NCBI GenBank assembly: GCA_033765305.1
Contig: JANRID010000057.1
Coordinates: forward strand, 1-64,000
Reading direction: 5' to 3'
Source of the DNA: RDXT01 sp033765305
GTDB lineage: Bacteria; Bacteroidota; Bacteroidia; J057
DNA: 64,000 nt
A program made the position numbers and the translations under genes. Under the pieces are notes generated by a model, which made no database searches, was not told where the DNA came from, and saw only the letters and a list, made by a program, of their open reading frames with translations. Positions 1 to 6,778 of this stretch are shown here, piece after piece (the stretch's first letter is position 1; each line of letters opens with the position of its first letter).

Positions 1-243
1 GGTGCTGCAGTTGCCTCTCCTGATCCATATCACGTAAGGCGGGTAGCCGAGCAATTGGCTCAGTTCATTAAAATCGTTGTCTTTTGTGATGATGGCAAAC
101 TGCGCTTGCCGGGCAAACTCCCAAACCTGGCGGTCATCGGCCTGGCCGAGGCCCCAGTCCTGTACGTGGGCCGAGTCCGGAAATATATCCGACAGCCGTA
201 CCGATAAGACAGGCGGGAGGTTCTGGTCAAACAGCAGCTTCAT
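1..243 (-). CDS. DUF5615 PIN-like protein, toxin partner (C-terminus off the window)
   Basis: I read this directly from the minus strand: it opens MKLLFDQNLPPVLSVRL, has FAIITKDNDF in the middle and reaches VIWIRRGNCST at the window edge. These are hallmarks of the DUF5615 PIN-like family, whose members pair with DUF433 proteins as toxin-antitoxin-like modules. Two acidic positions are visible: the D of FDQN near the N-terminus and the D of KDNDF near residue 55. Its ATG overlaps the stop codon of the upstream DUF433 gene in an ATGA arrangement, so the two are translationally coupled. The 3' end is missing because the gene runs off the window; the family is usually about 110-120 residues and 81 are present. 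Toxicity is inferred from the family context, not shown. Confidence 0.85.
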   Translation of the reverse strand, partial: MKLLFDQNLPPVLSVRLSDIFPDSAHVQDWGLGQADDRQVWEFARQAQFAIITKDNDFNELSQLLGYPPYVIWIRRGNCST

Positions 244-467
244 GCCGCCGTCAGTAACAGCTGGCTGCGGTCGCGGTCGGCGGCATAGGCCAGGCAGGCA
301 AGAATATCTTCCCGCGTGAGGTACGGAAAATCCGCCAGCACTTCCGCCTGCGTCATGCCCGAAGCCAGACAGCCCAGCACGTCATAGACCGTGATGCGCA
401 TGCCCCGGATGCAGGGCTTGCCGCTGCGCTTGCCGGGTTCGAGGCTGATGTATTTTCTATAGTCCAT
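240..467 (-). CDS. DUF433 antitoxin-like protein
   Basis: This small protein of 75 residues starts MDYRKYISLEPGKRSGKP and carries the DUF433 signature GKPCIRGMRITVYDVL followed by a winged-helix-like half (GMTQAEVLADFPYLTREDI). DUF433 proteins are usual antitoxin partners of DUF5615 PIN-like proteins, and the next gene is exactly that, overlapping by four bases. An in-frame upstream ATG at 536 would add 23 residues, but the family starts at the later Met. It lies just downstream of the DGR template repeat in the same orientation. A role in DNA binding and neutralisation of the neighbour is inferred from the family. Confidence 0.85.
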   Translation of the reverse strand: MDYRKYISLEPGKRSGKPCIRGMRITVYDVLGCLASGMTQAEVLADFPYLTREDILACLAYAADRDRSQLLLTAA

Positions 468-840
468 ACCTGCGCTTTTTCGTACGAATGTAGGCAAAAA
501 GTGTTTGCTGCGCTGGATCTTTTTTGAACAGGGCAAACACCGTCCGCCCCGCGCAGATGCCCGGCCCCGGCTCGATGAGGGTAGAGGAAGGCTCTGTACT
601 GCACGAAGCTGAACAAGGCCCTTGGCCCGTCGCCCGCGGCATCCTGAGCAGGGCCGTCATCCTGCGCCAGCGGGACAAAAAGCCCCTCACGGCCGTCGAA
701 CCCCGTTAGGGGCCTACCAGACGCGAGGGGCGACGCAGTATTCGACCCGGCATAGCCAGATGCGGGAGACCGGGCTGGACGGGAAACAGCACGGTGCCAG
801 CCGCCGTAACGGACTGGCAAGCTGGCGGATTCCCCCGTAT
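468..840 (-). other. Spacer between DGR template repeat and DUF433 gene; possible 3' part of the DGR RNA
   Basis: No convincing gene is seen here. The reading frame that crosses the template repeat stays open through this stretch, but its translation has low-complexity, high-GC character and no recognisable family. In studied DGRs the template RNA extends beyond the repeat into a spacer needed for cDNA priming. This stretch has the right position (3' of the template repeat in the RT direction) to supply such a spacer. That role is inference. Confidence 0.35.
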
Positions 841-965
841 TGGAGAGGCGGAAGCCCAGATTGTTGTTGCGATTGTCGGGCGTGTTGTTGTTGCGATTGG
901 CGGCCCGCAGGTTAGCCGCGTCGTTGTTCCAACTGCCGCCGCGATTCACGCGGTTGGAGCCGCTC
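841..965 (-). repeat. DGR template repeat (TR)
   Basis: This 125-bp segment is the near-copy of 2977-3102. In the minus-strand sense it would encode NRVNRGGSWNNDAANLRAAN followed by RNNNTPDNRNNN and LGFRLS, with runs of AAC codons typical of DGR templates. It contains 32 minus-strand adenines. In the variable repeat 19 of these differ, while none of the 93 non-adenine positions differ, apart from one inserted base in the variable copy. The 3' end in the coding sense is a 20-bp block with no internal adenine, suited to act as the initiation-of-homology end. It lies 19 bp past the RT stop codon, the usual TR position. Confidence 0.93.
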
Positions 966-984
966 TTGCCCGGCATCCACTGTT

Positions 985-1995
985 TTAAAGATACAGATTA
1001 TCAGGTTCATAGGCAAATAATTTCCGCCGGAGGCCTGCCGTGTCGAAGCTTTCCAGATATGCAGCATAGCTGTTCATGCTTGCGGACAAACCCGCCTCAT
1101 CCAGCTTGCCCTGCAGGTAGCGCCGCTCCCGGTGCCGGACGCCCGCCATCGCCCTGCGAAGATTGGCGCGGTGAACGCGCATCAGCGAGGGATATATCCG
1201 CCCGGCCAGAAAACTCAGCCCATTCGCCCGCTGGTTCAGATAGGTGGCGCTTTCCTTCAGGCTGATCCGCAGCTCATCTTGCAGATATATCCTGATATCA
1301 CCCAACCAAGCTTTCAGGATATATCTGTCGTCGGAAAACAGCACAAAGTCATCCATATACCGGATATATCCGGGCGCGGCGGCGCTGTCCTGTATATAGT
1401 GGTCGAGCGGATCCAAATATACGTTAGCCAGAAACTGGCTGGTGAGGTTGCCGATCGGCAAGCCTTTGCCGGCATGGCCTCCATGCCGGATGATCTCCTC
1501 CAGCAAGCCGACCGCAGCCTGGTCCTTGATCTTCCGGGCCAGGATGCGCAGCAGGCAGTCATGGTCTATCCGTTCAAAATATTTCTCGACATCCGACTTG
1601 AGAAACCAGGCATACGCCCGCACATACGCCTGCGCCTGTGCGCGGGCCTTGTGCACGCCCTTGCCCTTGCGGGTCGCATACGAGTGATGGATAAACACCC
1701 GCTCATAGATCGGCTCCAGCACCCGGATGATCGCATGATGCACCACCCGGTCCCGGAAGCTCGCCGCCGAAATGATCCGGTGCTTGGGCCGCCAGATCGG
1801 AAAGTAGCGGTACGGATCAGGCCGCCACTGGCCTGAAAGCAGCTCCTCCGAGAGCCTGAGCAGGTTCTCTTCCAGGAAAAAGGTAAATTTTAGGGCCTCT
1901 TCCGAACCCCCGCTGCCCCGCATCGCCTTGCGCCATGCATAGTAGAGATTGGCGAAAGATGCCATTTCTTCCAGCAGATTGCCGCAACGTTTCAT
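985..1995 (-). CDS. Diversity-generating retroelement reverse transcriptase
   Basis: This 336-residue group II-intron-like reverse transcriptase starts MKRCGNLLEEMASFANLY, the usual N-terminus of DGR RTs. An ATG seven codons upstream (2016) is possible but would overlap the divergent HRDC gene start. Visible motifs are: LKSDVEKYFERIDHD (motif 3 aspartate), PIGNLTSQFLANVYLD with the IGxxxSQ form diagnostic of DGR RTs near residues 181-187, and the catalytic YMDD at about 213-216 in GYIRYMDDFVLF. It should copy the TR RNA with adenine-directed errors and deliver the cDNA to the VR of the target gene. The TR follows its stop codon by 19 bp. Length and all core motifs look intact. Confidence 0.96.
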   Translation of the reverse strand: MKRCGNLLEEMASFANLYYAWRKAMRGSGGSEEALKFTFFLEENLLRLSEELLSGQWRPDPYRYFPIWRPKHRIISAASFRDRVVHHAIIRVLEPIYERVFIHHSYATRKGKGVHKARAQAQAYVRAYAWFLKSDVEKYFERIDHDCLLRILARKIKDQAAVGLLEEIIRHGGHAGKGLPIGNLTSQFLANVYLDPLDHYIQDSAAAPGYIRYMDDFVLFSDDRYILKAWLGDIRIYLQDELRISLKESATYLNQRANGLSFLAGRIYPSLMRVHRANLRRAMAGVRHRERRYLQGKLDEAGLSASMNSYAAYLESFDTAGLRRKLFAYEPDNLYL

Positions 1996-2009
1996 CTTAC
2001 CTCCGCAGT

Positions 2010-2510
2010 ATGCCATTCCACATCATCACCCTCGCCTTCAGCCCTGATATACAGGGCTTTGACGACAGCCCGGTGCAGGACTTCTGTCTCAACAAACTCG
2101 TCCGCCGCATCGAGTCTCATTTTTTTATCCGGAAAGGGCAGCCCTACTGGACCCTGCTCATCCGGTACAGGAGCCTTGCACAGCCTGCCAAGGCGGTCCG
2201 CACCAGCCCTGACGACAAAAAAGAACGGCCCGAAGACGGGCTTGACCCCACCCAGGCCCTGCTCTTCCAGCGGCTGAGGGAATGGCGGCGCGCCCAGGCT
2301 GAAGCCATAGGAGGCCCCACCTTTCTCGTCGCCAACAACGAGCAGCTCGTCGCCATGATCCGGCAGCAGGTAAGCACCCTTGCCGGGTTTGCGCCGATAC
2401 CCGGATTCGGGGCAAAAAAAACTGCCAAGTATGGAGCCGATATCATCCATATCATCAAAACTTTCTATGAGCAGCCGCCTGCATCCCCCAAAACCCCTAC
2501 GGCGCCCTGA
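2010..2510 (+). CDS. HRDC-domain DGR accessory protein
   Basis: The protein starts MPFHIITLAFSPDIQGFDD and has a C-terminal HRDC-type helical domain at roughly residues 85-155: LFQRLREWRRAQAEA, then LVANNEQLVAMIRQ, then IPGFGAKKTAKYG. HRDC proteins with this N-terminal region are known accessory genes of some DGRs, where they are thought to bind nucleic acid and assist the RT. The start codon lies only 14 bp from the RT start on the opposite strand, so both genes share a very compact divergent promoter. The stop codon is two bases from the avd start, so HRDC and avd form one operon. An in-frame upstream ATG (1935) would run into the RT gene and is rejected. Confidence 0.85.
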   Translation: MPFHIITLAFSPDIQGFDDSPVQDFCLNKLVRRIESHFFIRKGQPYWTLLIRYRSLAQPAKAVRTSPDDKKERPEDGLDPTQALLFQRLREWRRAQAEAIGGPTFLVANNEQLVAMIRQQVSTLAGFAPIPGFGAKKTAKYGADIIHIIKTFYEQPPASPKTPTAP

Positions 2511-2512
2511 CC

Positions 2513-2872
2513 ATGAAAAACGATCAGTATCCCCTCTTCCTGCACTGGTACAAGACCCTCGACTGGATTCTGGACCGCTGCGAATCGCTGCCCAAAAACG
2601 CCCGCTTCTCGATTGCAGCCCGCCTGGCCGACTATGCCCTCGATACGCTGGAGCAGATCACCGAGGCCATCTACCGCAAAGATAAGGCGCCGCTGCTGCA
2701 TCAGATCAACCTCAACCTCGAAAAACTCCGCATCCTCTTCCGCCTCTGCCACGACCGCAGGTATATATCCGTGCAGCAGTACGGATATATCTCCGGCCTG
2801 ATCAACGAAGCCGGAAGAATGACCGGCGGATGGCTCAAATCCCTCAGCAAACCCGGCAATCCCCCCGCCTGA
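2513..2872 (+). CDS. avd: Avd-like four-helix-bundle DGR accessory protein
   Basis: This 119-residue all-helical protein ends with the Avd hallmark: LEKLRILFRLCHDRRYIS, then QYGYISGLINEAGRMTGGW. The N-terminal helix (LHWYKTLDWILDRCESLPK) also fits. Avd proteins form basic pentamers that bind the DGR reverse transcriptase and template RNA and are needed for mutagenic retrohoming. The gene follows the HRDC gene by two bases and converges with the target gene, whose VR is about 100 bp downstream. It has both HRDC and Avd partners, whereas many DGRs appear to carry one or the other. Confidence 0.9.
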   Translation: MKNDQYPLFLHWYKTLDWILDRCESLPKNARFSIAARLADYALDTLEQITEAIYRKDKAPLLHQINLNLEKLRILFRLCHDRRYISVQQYGYISGLINEAGRMTGGWLKSLSKPGNPPA

Positions 2873-4565
2873 CCCCATGCAGCACCCTGCCATGCCTCCC
2901 CGGAGCCCGCCATGCGCGGCCGCGCCTGCGGCGCGGAAAAAGGTAAAAAGGTGAAAAACCAAAAACTAAGGGGTCCTGGAGAGGCGGAAGCCCAGACTGC
3001 TGCTGCGATGGCCGGGCGTGTAGCCGCCGCGATCGGCGGCCCGCAGGTAAGCCGCGCCGCTGCCGCCAACTGCCGCCGCGATCCACGCGGACGGAGCCGC
3101 TCGCCGGCCCCGCAGGGTTGGATATATCCGAAGCGCCATAGCTCCCGTACCAGTCCTGGCACCACTCCCAGACATTCCCGCTCATATCGTACAAACCCAG
3201 CGCGTTGGGCTGCTTCTGCTTCACCGGGTGCGTTTTGCCCCCCGAATTGGCATCGTACCACGCGTAATTCCCCAGGCTGCTCTCGCTGTCCGTGCCTGCC
3301 CATTTCGTCCGCCCTGCGGCTCCGCCGCCCGCCGCGTACTCCCACTCCGCCTCCGTCGGCAGGCGGTAGGTCTTGCCCGTCTTGGCGTTCAGTTTGCGCA
3401 GAAACTCCTGCACCTCCTCCCAGGATACGCTCTCTACCGGGCACTGGTCGCAGTCCTTGAAATAGCTGGGATTGGTCCCCATCACTGCCCGCCACTGCGC
3501 CTGCGTCACCTCCGTCTCCCCCAGGTAAAAATCGCTCAGCGTCACCCGGTGCACAGGCTGCTCGTCGCTCTGGCCGCTGCTGGCGTCGCCCATCTGGAAG
3601 CTGCCGCCCCGGATGCGGATCATCCTGCCGGTCCAGGCGTCGGTGTAGGAGTCTGGACCGGAGCCGGGGCCGCTGCACAGCTCCTGGCGCTTCAGCTCTG
3701 CGGGCTCGCGGTAGCTGCCCTGGGGGTAGTCGCGGAGGTAGGCCTCGTAGGCCGCGCAGGTGTTGGCGGTTTTGGCAGCGGTCCAGGCGGCCGTATCCCG
3801 GACAAGGGCCTCCCGCTTGCGCTGCTCCTCTGCCTGTTTAGCTTTCAAATCATCCATCCACCTATTCGCCTCTGAAGCATAGCGTCCTGTAGGATAGCGA
3901 TCGATATATTGTTCATAGGCAGCAATAGTCCCTTGCTGTTGTGCTTCTGCCCATAGCTCATCTTCGCGCAGCTCGGCGATCCTCCTGTTTGCTTCCGCAG
4001 CATACCGCCCGCGTGGGTAGCGTGCGAGATACCGTTCATAAGCGGCGATCGTCCTTTGCCGTTGTGCTTCTGCCCATAGCTCATCTTCGCGCAGCTCGGC
4101 GATCCTCCTACTAGCTTCTGAAGCATAGCGTCCTGCAGGATAGCGCTCAATATACCGTTCATAGGCAGCAATAGTCCCTTGCTGTTGTGCTTCTGCCCAC
4201 AGATGGTCTTCGCGCAGCTCGGCGATCCTCCTGTTTGCTTCCGCAGCATACCGCCCGCGTGGGTAGCGTGCGAGATACCGTTCATAAGCGGCGATCGTCC
4301 TTTGCCGTTTCGCATCCGCCCACAGCTGGTCCTCGCGCTGCCGAGAATTGGCAGCCGAGATTTTAGTACGGAGGGTCTGCTGCTGCACAGGCGTCAGTCC
4401 CGGGCAATGGTCCAGAGCGGTCTGCCAGATCTCGATCGCTTCTCCATACTTGCCCGCGCTGTATGCAGACTGGCCATTCTGCAGGCTGGTCTCGTAGCAC
4501 GAGGTCTGGGACTGCGCCATTCCGGCCCAGTGCAGCAGCAGCATCAGCACAAGATACCTGTACAT
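2844..4565 (-). CDS. DGR target: exported repeat protein with FGE-sulfatase/C-type-lectin variable domain, C-terminus frameshifted
   Basis: The start MYRYLVLMLLLHWAGMAQ gives a Sec signal peptide; an upstream ATG at 4622 sits inside the preceding gene. The order is: signal peptide, a TPR-like pair (residues 25-75), four 41-residue repeats of the type LWAEAQ..TIAAYERYL.RYP.GRYA.EA (77-240), a fifth weak copy, then an FGE/SUMF1-type domain with IRIRGGSFQMGD, ETEVTQAQWRAVMG, YRLPTEAEWEYAAG, MSGNVWEWCQDWYG and VDRGGSW. FGE-fold DGR targets use this fold as a C-type-lectin ligand-binding surface rather than an enzyme. The VR begins just before VDRGGSW. A single extra G near 3065 shifts the frame, so the last ~75 residues to the stop at 2844 are an arginine-rich out-of-frame tail. 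Removing it restores LRAADR, TPGHRSSS, LGFRLSRTP and a stop at 2966. Confidence 0.9.
   Translation of the reverse strand: MYRYLVLMLLLHWAGMAQSQTSCYETSLQNGQSAYSAGKYGEAIEIWQTALDHCPGLTPVQQQTLRTKISAANSRQREDQLWADAKRQRTIAAYERYLARYPRGRYAAEANRRIAELREDHLWAEAQQQGTIAAYERYIERYPAGRYASEASRRIAELREDELWAEAQRQRTIAAYERYLARYPRGRYAAEANRRIAELREDELWAEAQQQGTIAAYEQYIDRYPTGRYASEANRWMDDLKAKQAEEQRKREALVRDTAAWTAAKTANTCAAYEAYLRDYPQGSYREPAELKRQELCSGPGSGPDSYTDAWTGRMIRIRGGSFQMGDASSGQSDEQPVHRVTLSDFYLGETEVTQAQWRAVMGTNPSYFKDCDQCPVESVSWEEVQEFLRKLNAKTGKTYRLPTEAEWEYAAGGGAAGRTKWAGTDSESSLGNYAWYDANSGGKTHPVKQKQPNALGLYDMSGNVWEWCQDWYGSYGASDISNPAGPASGSVRVDRGGSWRQRRGLPAGRRSRRLHARPSQQQSGLPPLQDPLVFGFSPFYLFPRRRRGRAWRAPGRHGRVLHGVRRGDCRVC
2977..3102 (-). 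repeat. DGR variable repeat (VR)
   Basis: This 126-bp copy of the template repeat at 841-965 lies at the 3' end of the target gene. By-eye alignment gives 19 differences, all at positions that are adenine in the coding-sense TR, and one inserted G around 3063-3067. In the repaired frame the changes turn template Asn/Asp codons into Arg, Ser, Gly, Tyr, Asp and His. This is exactly the spread expected from adenine mutagenesis of AAC and GAC codons. The identical 20-bp end (2977-2996) has no coding-sense adenine except the terminal one. Homology stops sharply on both sides. Confidence 0.94.
3843..4334 (-). repeat. Four tandem 123-bp coding repeats in the DGR target
   Basis: The target gene contains four consecutive 41-codon units that begin ED.LWA and end RRIAELR. 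Units 1 and 3 are nearly identical, with the segment RTIAAYERYLARYPRGRY in common. Units 2 and 4 form a second nearly identical type, with QQQGTIAAYE and a RYASEA ending. The ABAB order suggests a recent duplication of a two-unit block, or gene conversion. The protein fold is probably a helical Tol-Pal/YfiO-like repeat. Confidence 0.85.
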
Positions 4566-4575
4566 ATCCGATAGA

Positions 4576-6354
4576 TTATGGAATTTGGCTGCGCAAGCGC
4601 CGGGCTTCCTCATGGTCAGCATCCCACTTCAGCAGGGCTGTGTCCAGCAGCTCAGCTGCTTGCTGGTATTGCTTAATTTTGATAAATGCGCGGGCACCTG
4701 CGAGCAGCTCGCTAACGATGCTGTCCGTTTCCCGCAGGCGCTCCGCTGCTTCCGTGCGGCAGGGCGCATCTGGATACGTTTTCAGGAGATGCCGGTACCT
4801 GGCAGGCAGCGAGGAGAGTGCCGCGCTTTCCGACAGTGAATCGCATGCGAGTTCCGCTACGGTTTTTGGAGGCACAGGTTCAGGTGGTACCTGTTTCTGA
4901 TCAGATCCAGACCATCGGCTCACGCCCCAAGCGATGCCGATCAGCAGGATCAGCCCTCCAGCGGCATAGGGACTGTATTTTTTCAGCCGGGCAAGAACCT
5001 CGATGCGCCGCTGCCCAGCTTCATCGGCCTTGCTTCCAGCCGCGTGGCGGCGGGTCTCTTCGGCCGCTCGTGCCTCCTCTTCTTTTCGCAGGCGGCCCCG
5101 CTCGGCTTCGGCAGCCTTGCGCAGAGCTTCTTCTTCCGCCTGCCGCTTGCGAGCTGCCACCTCCTCTGCCCGGCGGGCCTCTTCGGCCTCCCGGATCTCG
5201 TCTTCCCGCCGAATGCGCTCCAGCGCGGCTTCTGCTTTCGGGGCGTGGGCGCTGGCCGGGTAGAGATTCAGGAAACGGCGGTATTCGTAGATGGTATCGG
5301 AGGCGGAAGCACGGGCCCAGGCTTTTTCCTCGGCGAGGCGGCGGAGCTGCTGCTCAGCCTCGGCACGGTAGCGGCCCGCAGGCTGCTGCGTGAGATAGCG
5401 GTCGTAGGCTGCCTCTGTCCCGGCCTGCCGGGCAGCCTGCCAGACGGCCTCATCCTCCAGCGCGCGGATGCGGGCCTGCACCTGCTCCGCCTGCGGGGAC
5501 CGGGGGTAGCGGGTCAGGAAATCCCGCCAGCCCGGCAGGGTATCGAGCTGCGCTGCGGCCTGGTAGTCAGCTGCTTCGCTGTCGGTTTTGTGAAATACGA
5601 ACTCGCCCAGCCCGTCGCCGGGCAGATCCAGGGGGCGGAACTGGGGCGTCTGGCCCGGCCCGGTGCGCCTGCGCAGCTCGGGCAGCAGCTGGGTGAGGGT
5701 GAGGCCGCCGGGCGCACCTTCGCGCAGGGTGTGCAGGAGCGCGGCGGCGAAGGGGCTGTTTCCGTCGCCGGCCTGCCCGTCGCTCACCCGCGTGTCGAGC
5801 CCGGAAGTCAGCACCCGGCGGGAGGGGCGCTTGTCCAGCTCATCCGCTGCCGTATAGGGCGAGCTGAGGTCCTTGAACATGGCGCCGGAGAAGCAGGAGT
5901 CCACGATCAGCAGCAGGTGATGCGCCTGAATGTCCTTCAGCTCGTCGAATACTTCCTGATTGCGGATGTATGTGGCTTTGTCGCCCAGTTCCGCATCGGC
6001 GGGAATCCAGAAGCCCTGGCTGCGGGCGCTGTCCAGCCAGCCGTGGCCGGAAAAGAGCAGCACGGCATTGTCGCCGGGCTGCACGTCGCGGATCAACTGA
6101 TCGATGGCGCGGATGATGCCCCGGCGGCTGGCGTCCGCATCGGAGAGGAGGCGGATGTGCGCAGGCTGAAACTGGTAGCAGTCCTGCAGGATCTGCGCGA
6201 GGTCGCGCACGTCTTTGACGGCGTTGCGCAGGTCCGTGATCCCCGCGTCCGCGTAGCGGTCGATCCCGATGCCCAGGAAGTGGCAGCGCCGGGGGATGTT
6301 CGGCGGCGCGGGGCGGTCGTCGGGGAGGAGGTCCTTGCTGGCGGGGTCTGGCAT
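4576..6354 (-). CDS. Membrane-anchored caspase-like (peptidase C14) protein
   Basis: This 592-residue protein has no signal peptide and opens with a caspase/metacaspase fold (residues 24-245). The catalytic His is in LLFSGHGW (H104) and the Cys in LLIVDSCFSGAMF (C154). Next come helical repeats related to those of the downstream target (AAYDRYLTQQPAGRYRAEAE and IYEYRRFLNLYPASAHA), an Arg/Glu-rich coiled coil (about 365-445), one hydrophobic span (AAGGLILLIGIAWGV) and a C-terminal helical tail with TPR character. The predicted topology is caspase inside and tail outside. The stop is 10 bp before the target start, so the two genes form an operon. I infer that the exported target signals to this protease through the extracytoplasmic tail. 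The substrate is unknown. Confidence 0.88.
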   Translation of the reverse strand: MPDPASKDLLPDDRPAPPNIPRRCHFLGIGIDRYADAGITDLRNAVKDVRDLAQILQDCYQFQPAHIRLLSDADASRRGIIRAIDQLIRDVQPGDNAVLLFSGHGWLDSARSQGFWIPADAELGDKATYIRNQEVFDELKDIQAHHLLLIVDSCFSGAMFKDLSSPYTAADELDKRPSRRVLTSGLDTRVSDGQAGDGNSPFAAALLHTLREGAPGGLTLTQLLPELRRRTGPGQTPQFRPLDLPGDGLGEFVFHKTDSEAADYQAAAQLDTLPGWRDFLTRYPRSPQAEQVQARIRALEDEAVWQAARQAGTEAAYDRYLTQQPAGRYRAEAEQQLRRLAEEKAWARASASDTIYEYRRFLNLYPASAHAPKAEAALERIRREDEIREAEEARRAEEVAARKRQAEEEALRKAAEAERGRLRKEEEARAAEETRRHAAGSKADEAGQRRIEVLARLKKYSPYAAGGLILLIGIAWGVSRWSGSDQKQVPPEPVPPKTVAELACDSLSESAALSSLPARYRHLLKTYPDAPCRTEAAERLRETDSIVSELLAGARAFIKIKQYQQAAELLDTALLKWDADHEEARRLRSQIP

Positions 6355-6414
6355 TGGGCTGCGGGATCGGGGGCTAAGCTACATCTTTTTGGTATGGATG
6401 GCAAGGGGGGTAGT

Positions 6415-6456
6415 GAGTAGTGCGTATTGAGTATTGAGTAGTGCGTATTGAGTATT
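6415..6456. repeat. Two perfect 21-bp tandem units
   Basis: The unit gagtagtgcgtattgagtat plus a final t occurs twice in direct succession. The preceding ggtagtgagtag is the reverse complement of the ctactcactac type heptamers that fill the gap at 17951-18080, so both arrays seem to belong to one simple-repeat family. Confidence 0.8.
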
Positions 6457-6638
6457 GGGAGCGGCTGCGCCGGGGCTTGGAGAGTAGGAAGTACTTAGTA
6501 TCAAGTCGTAAGACTGGAATGCGCCTGCGGCGCCGGGTAGGGGCCGGCGGCTGAGCGGAGCCGAAGCCCCGGCACGGGCTCGGCCCGAAGGGCCATAGGC
6601 TTGATCTTGGTTTATAAAACACTGAATATCAATTATTT

Positions 6639-6673
6639 AACCCTTATAAGGGTTGCGAACCCTTATAAGGGTT
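6639..6673. promoter_or_regulatory. Two tandem 16-bp perfect palindromes
   Basis: The sequence aacccttataagggtt occurs at 6639-6654 and again at 6658-6673, separated by gcg. Each copy is a perfect palindrome, and the centres are 19 bp apart, about two helical turns. They lie about 105 bp upstream of the FAD oxidoreductase start. They could be a double operator for a dimeric regulator. No regulator gene of obvious fit is adjacent. Confidence 0.5.
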
Positions 6674-6778
6674 GTGTAATGCCTTGCGTCCCCTTGCGCC
6701 CCTTGCGGTTATGCCCCCTCGCCGCCCGCCCTTGCATCTCCGGCAATTCTCCCGATCTTGCGGAAAAGCAGCGCCGCT

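Larger units (their letters stand above)
6355..6778 (+). other. Intergenic region with two repeat types, between divergent caspase and FAD oxidoreductase genes
   Basis: This 424-bp gap holds no convincing gene. It carries a perfect 21-bp tandem duplication (6415-6456), a GC-rich stretch, and an AT-rich block with two tandem 16-bp palindromes (6639-6673). It is the only space available for promoters of the caspase-DGR target operon on one side and the FAD oxidoreductase on the other. Confidence 0.6.

Noticed and set aside
353..976. A protein-coding gene spanning the template repeat
   Set aside because: The first part is the TR itself and the rest overlaps the DUF433 gene out of frame; DGR templates are normally non-coding.
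2966..3175. A separate short gene ending LGFRLSRTP
   Set aside because: It is the proper continuation of the target C-terminus in the frame before the one-base insertion, not a gene of its own.
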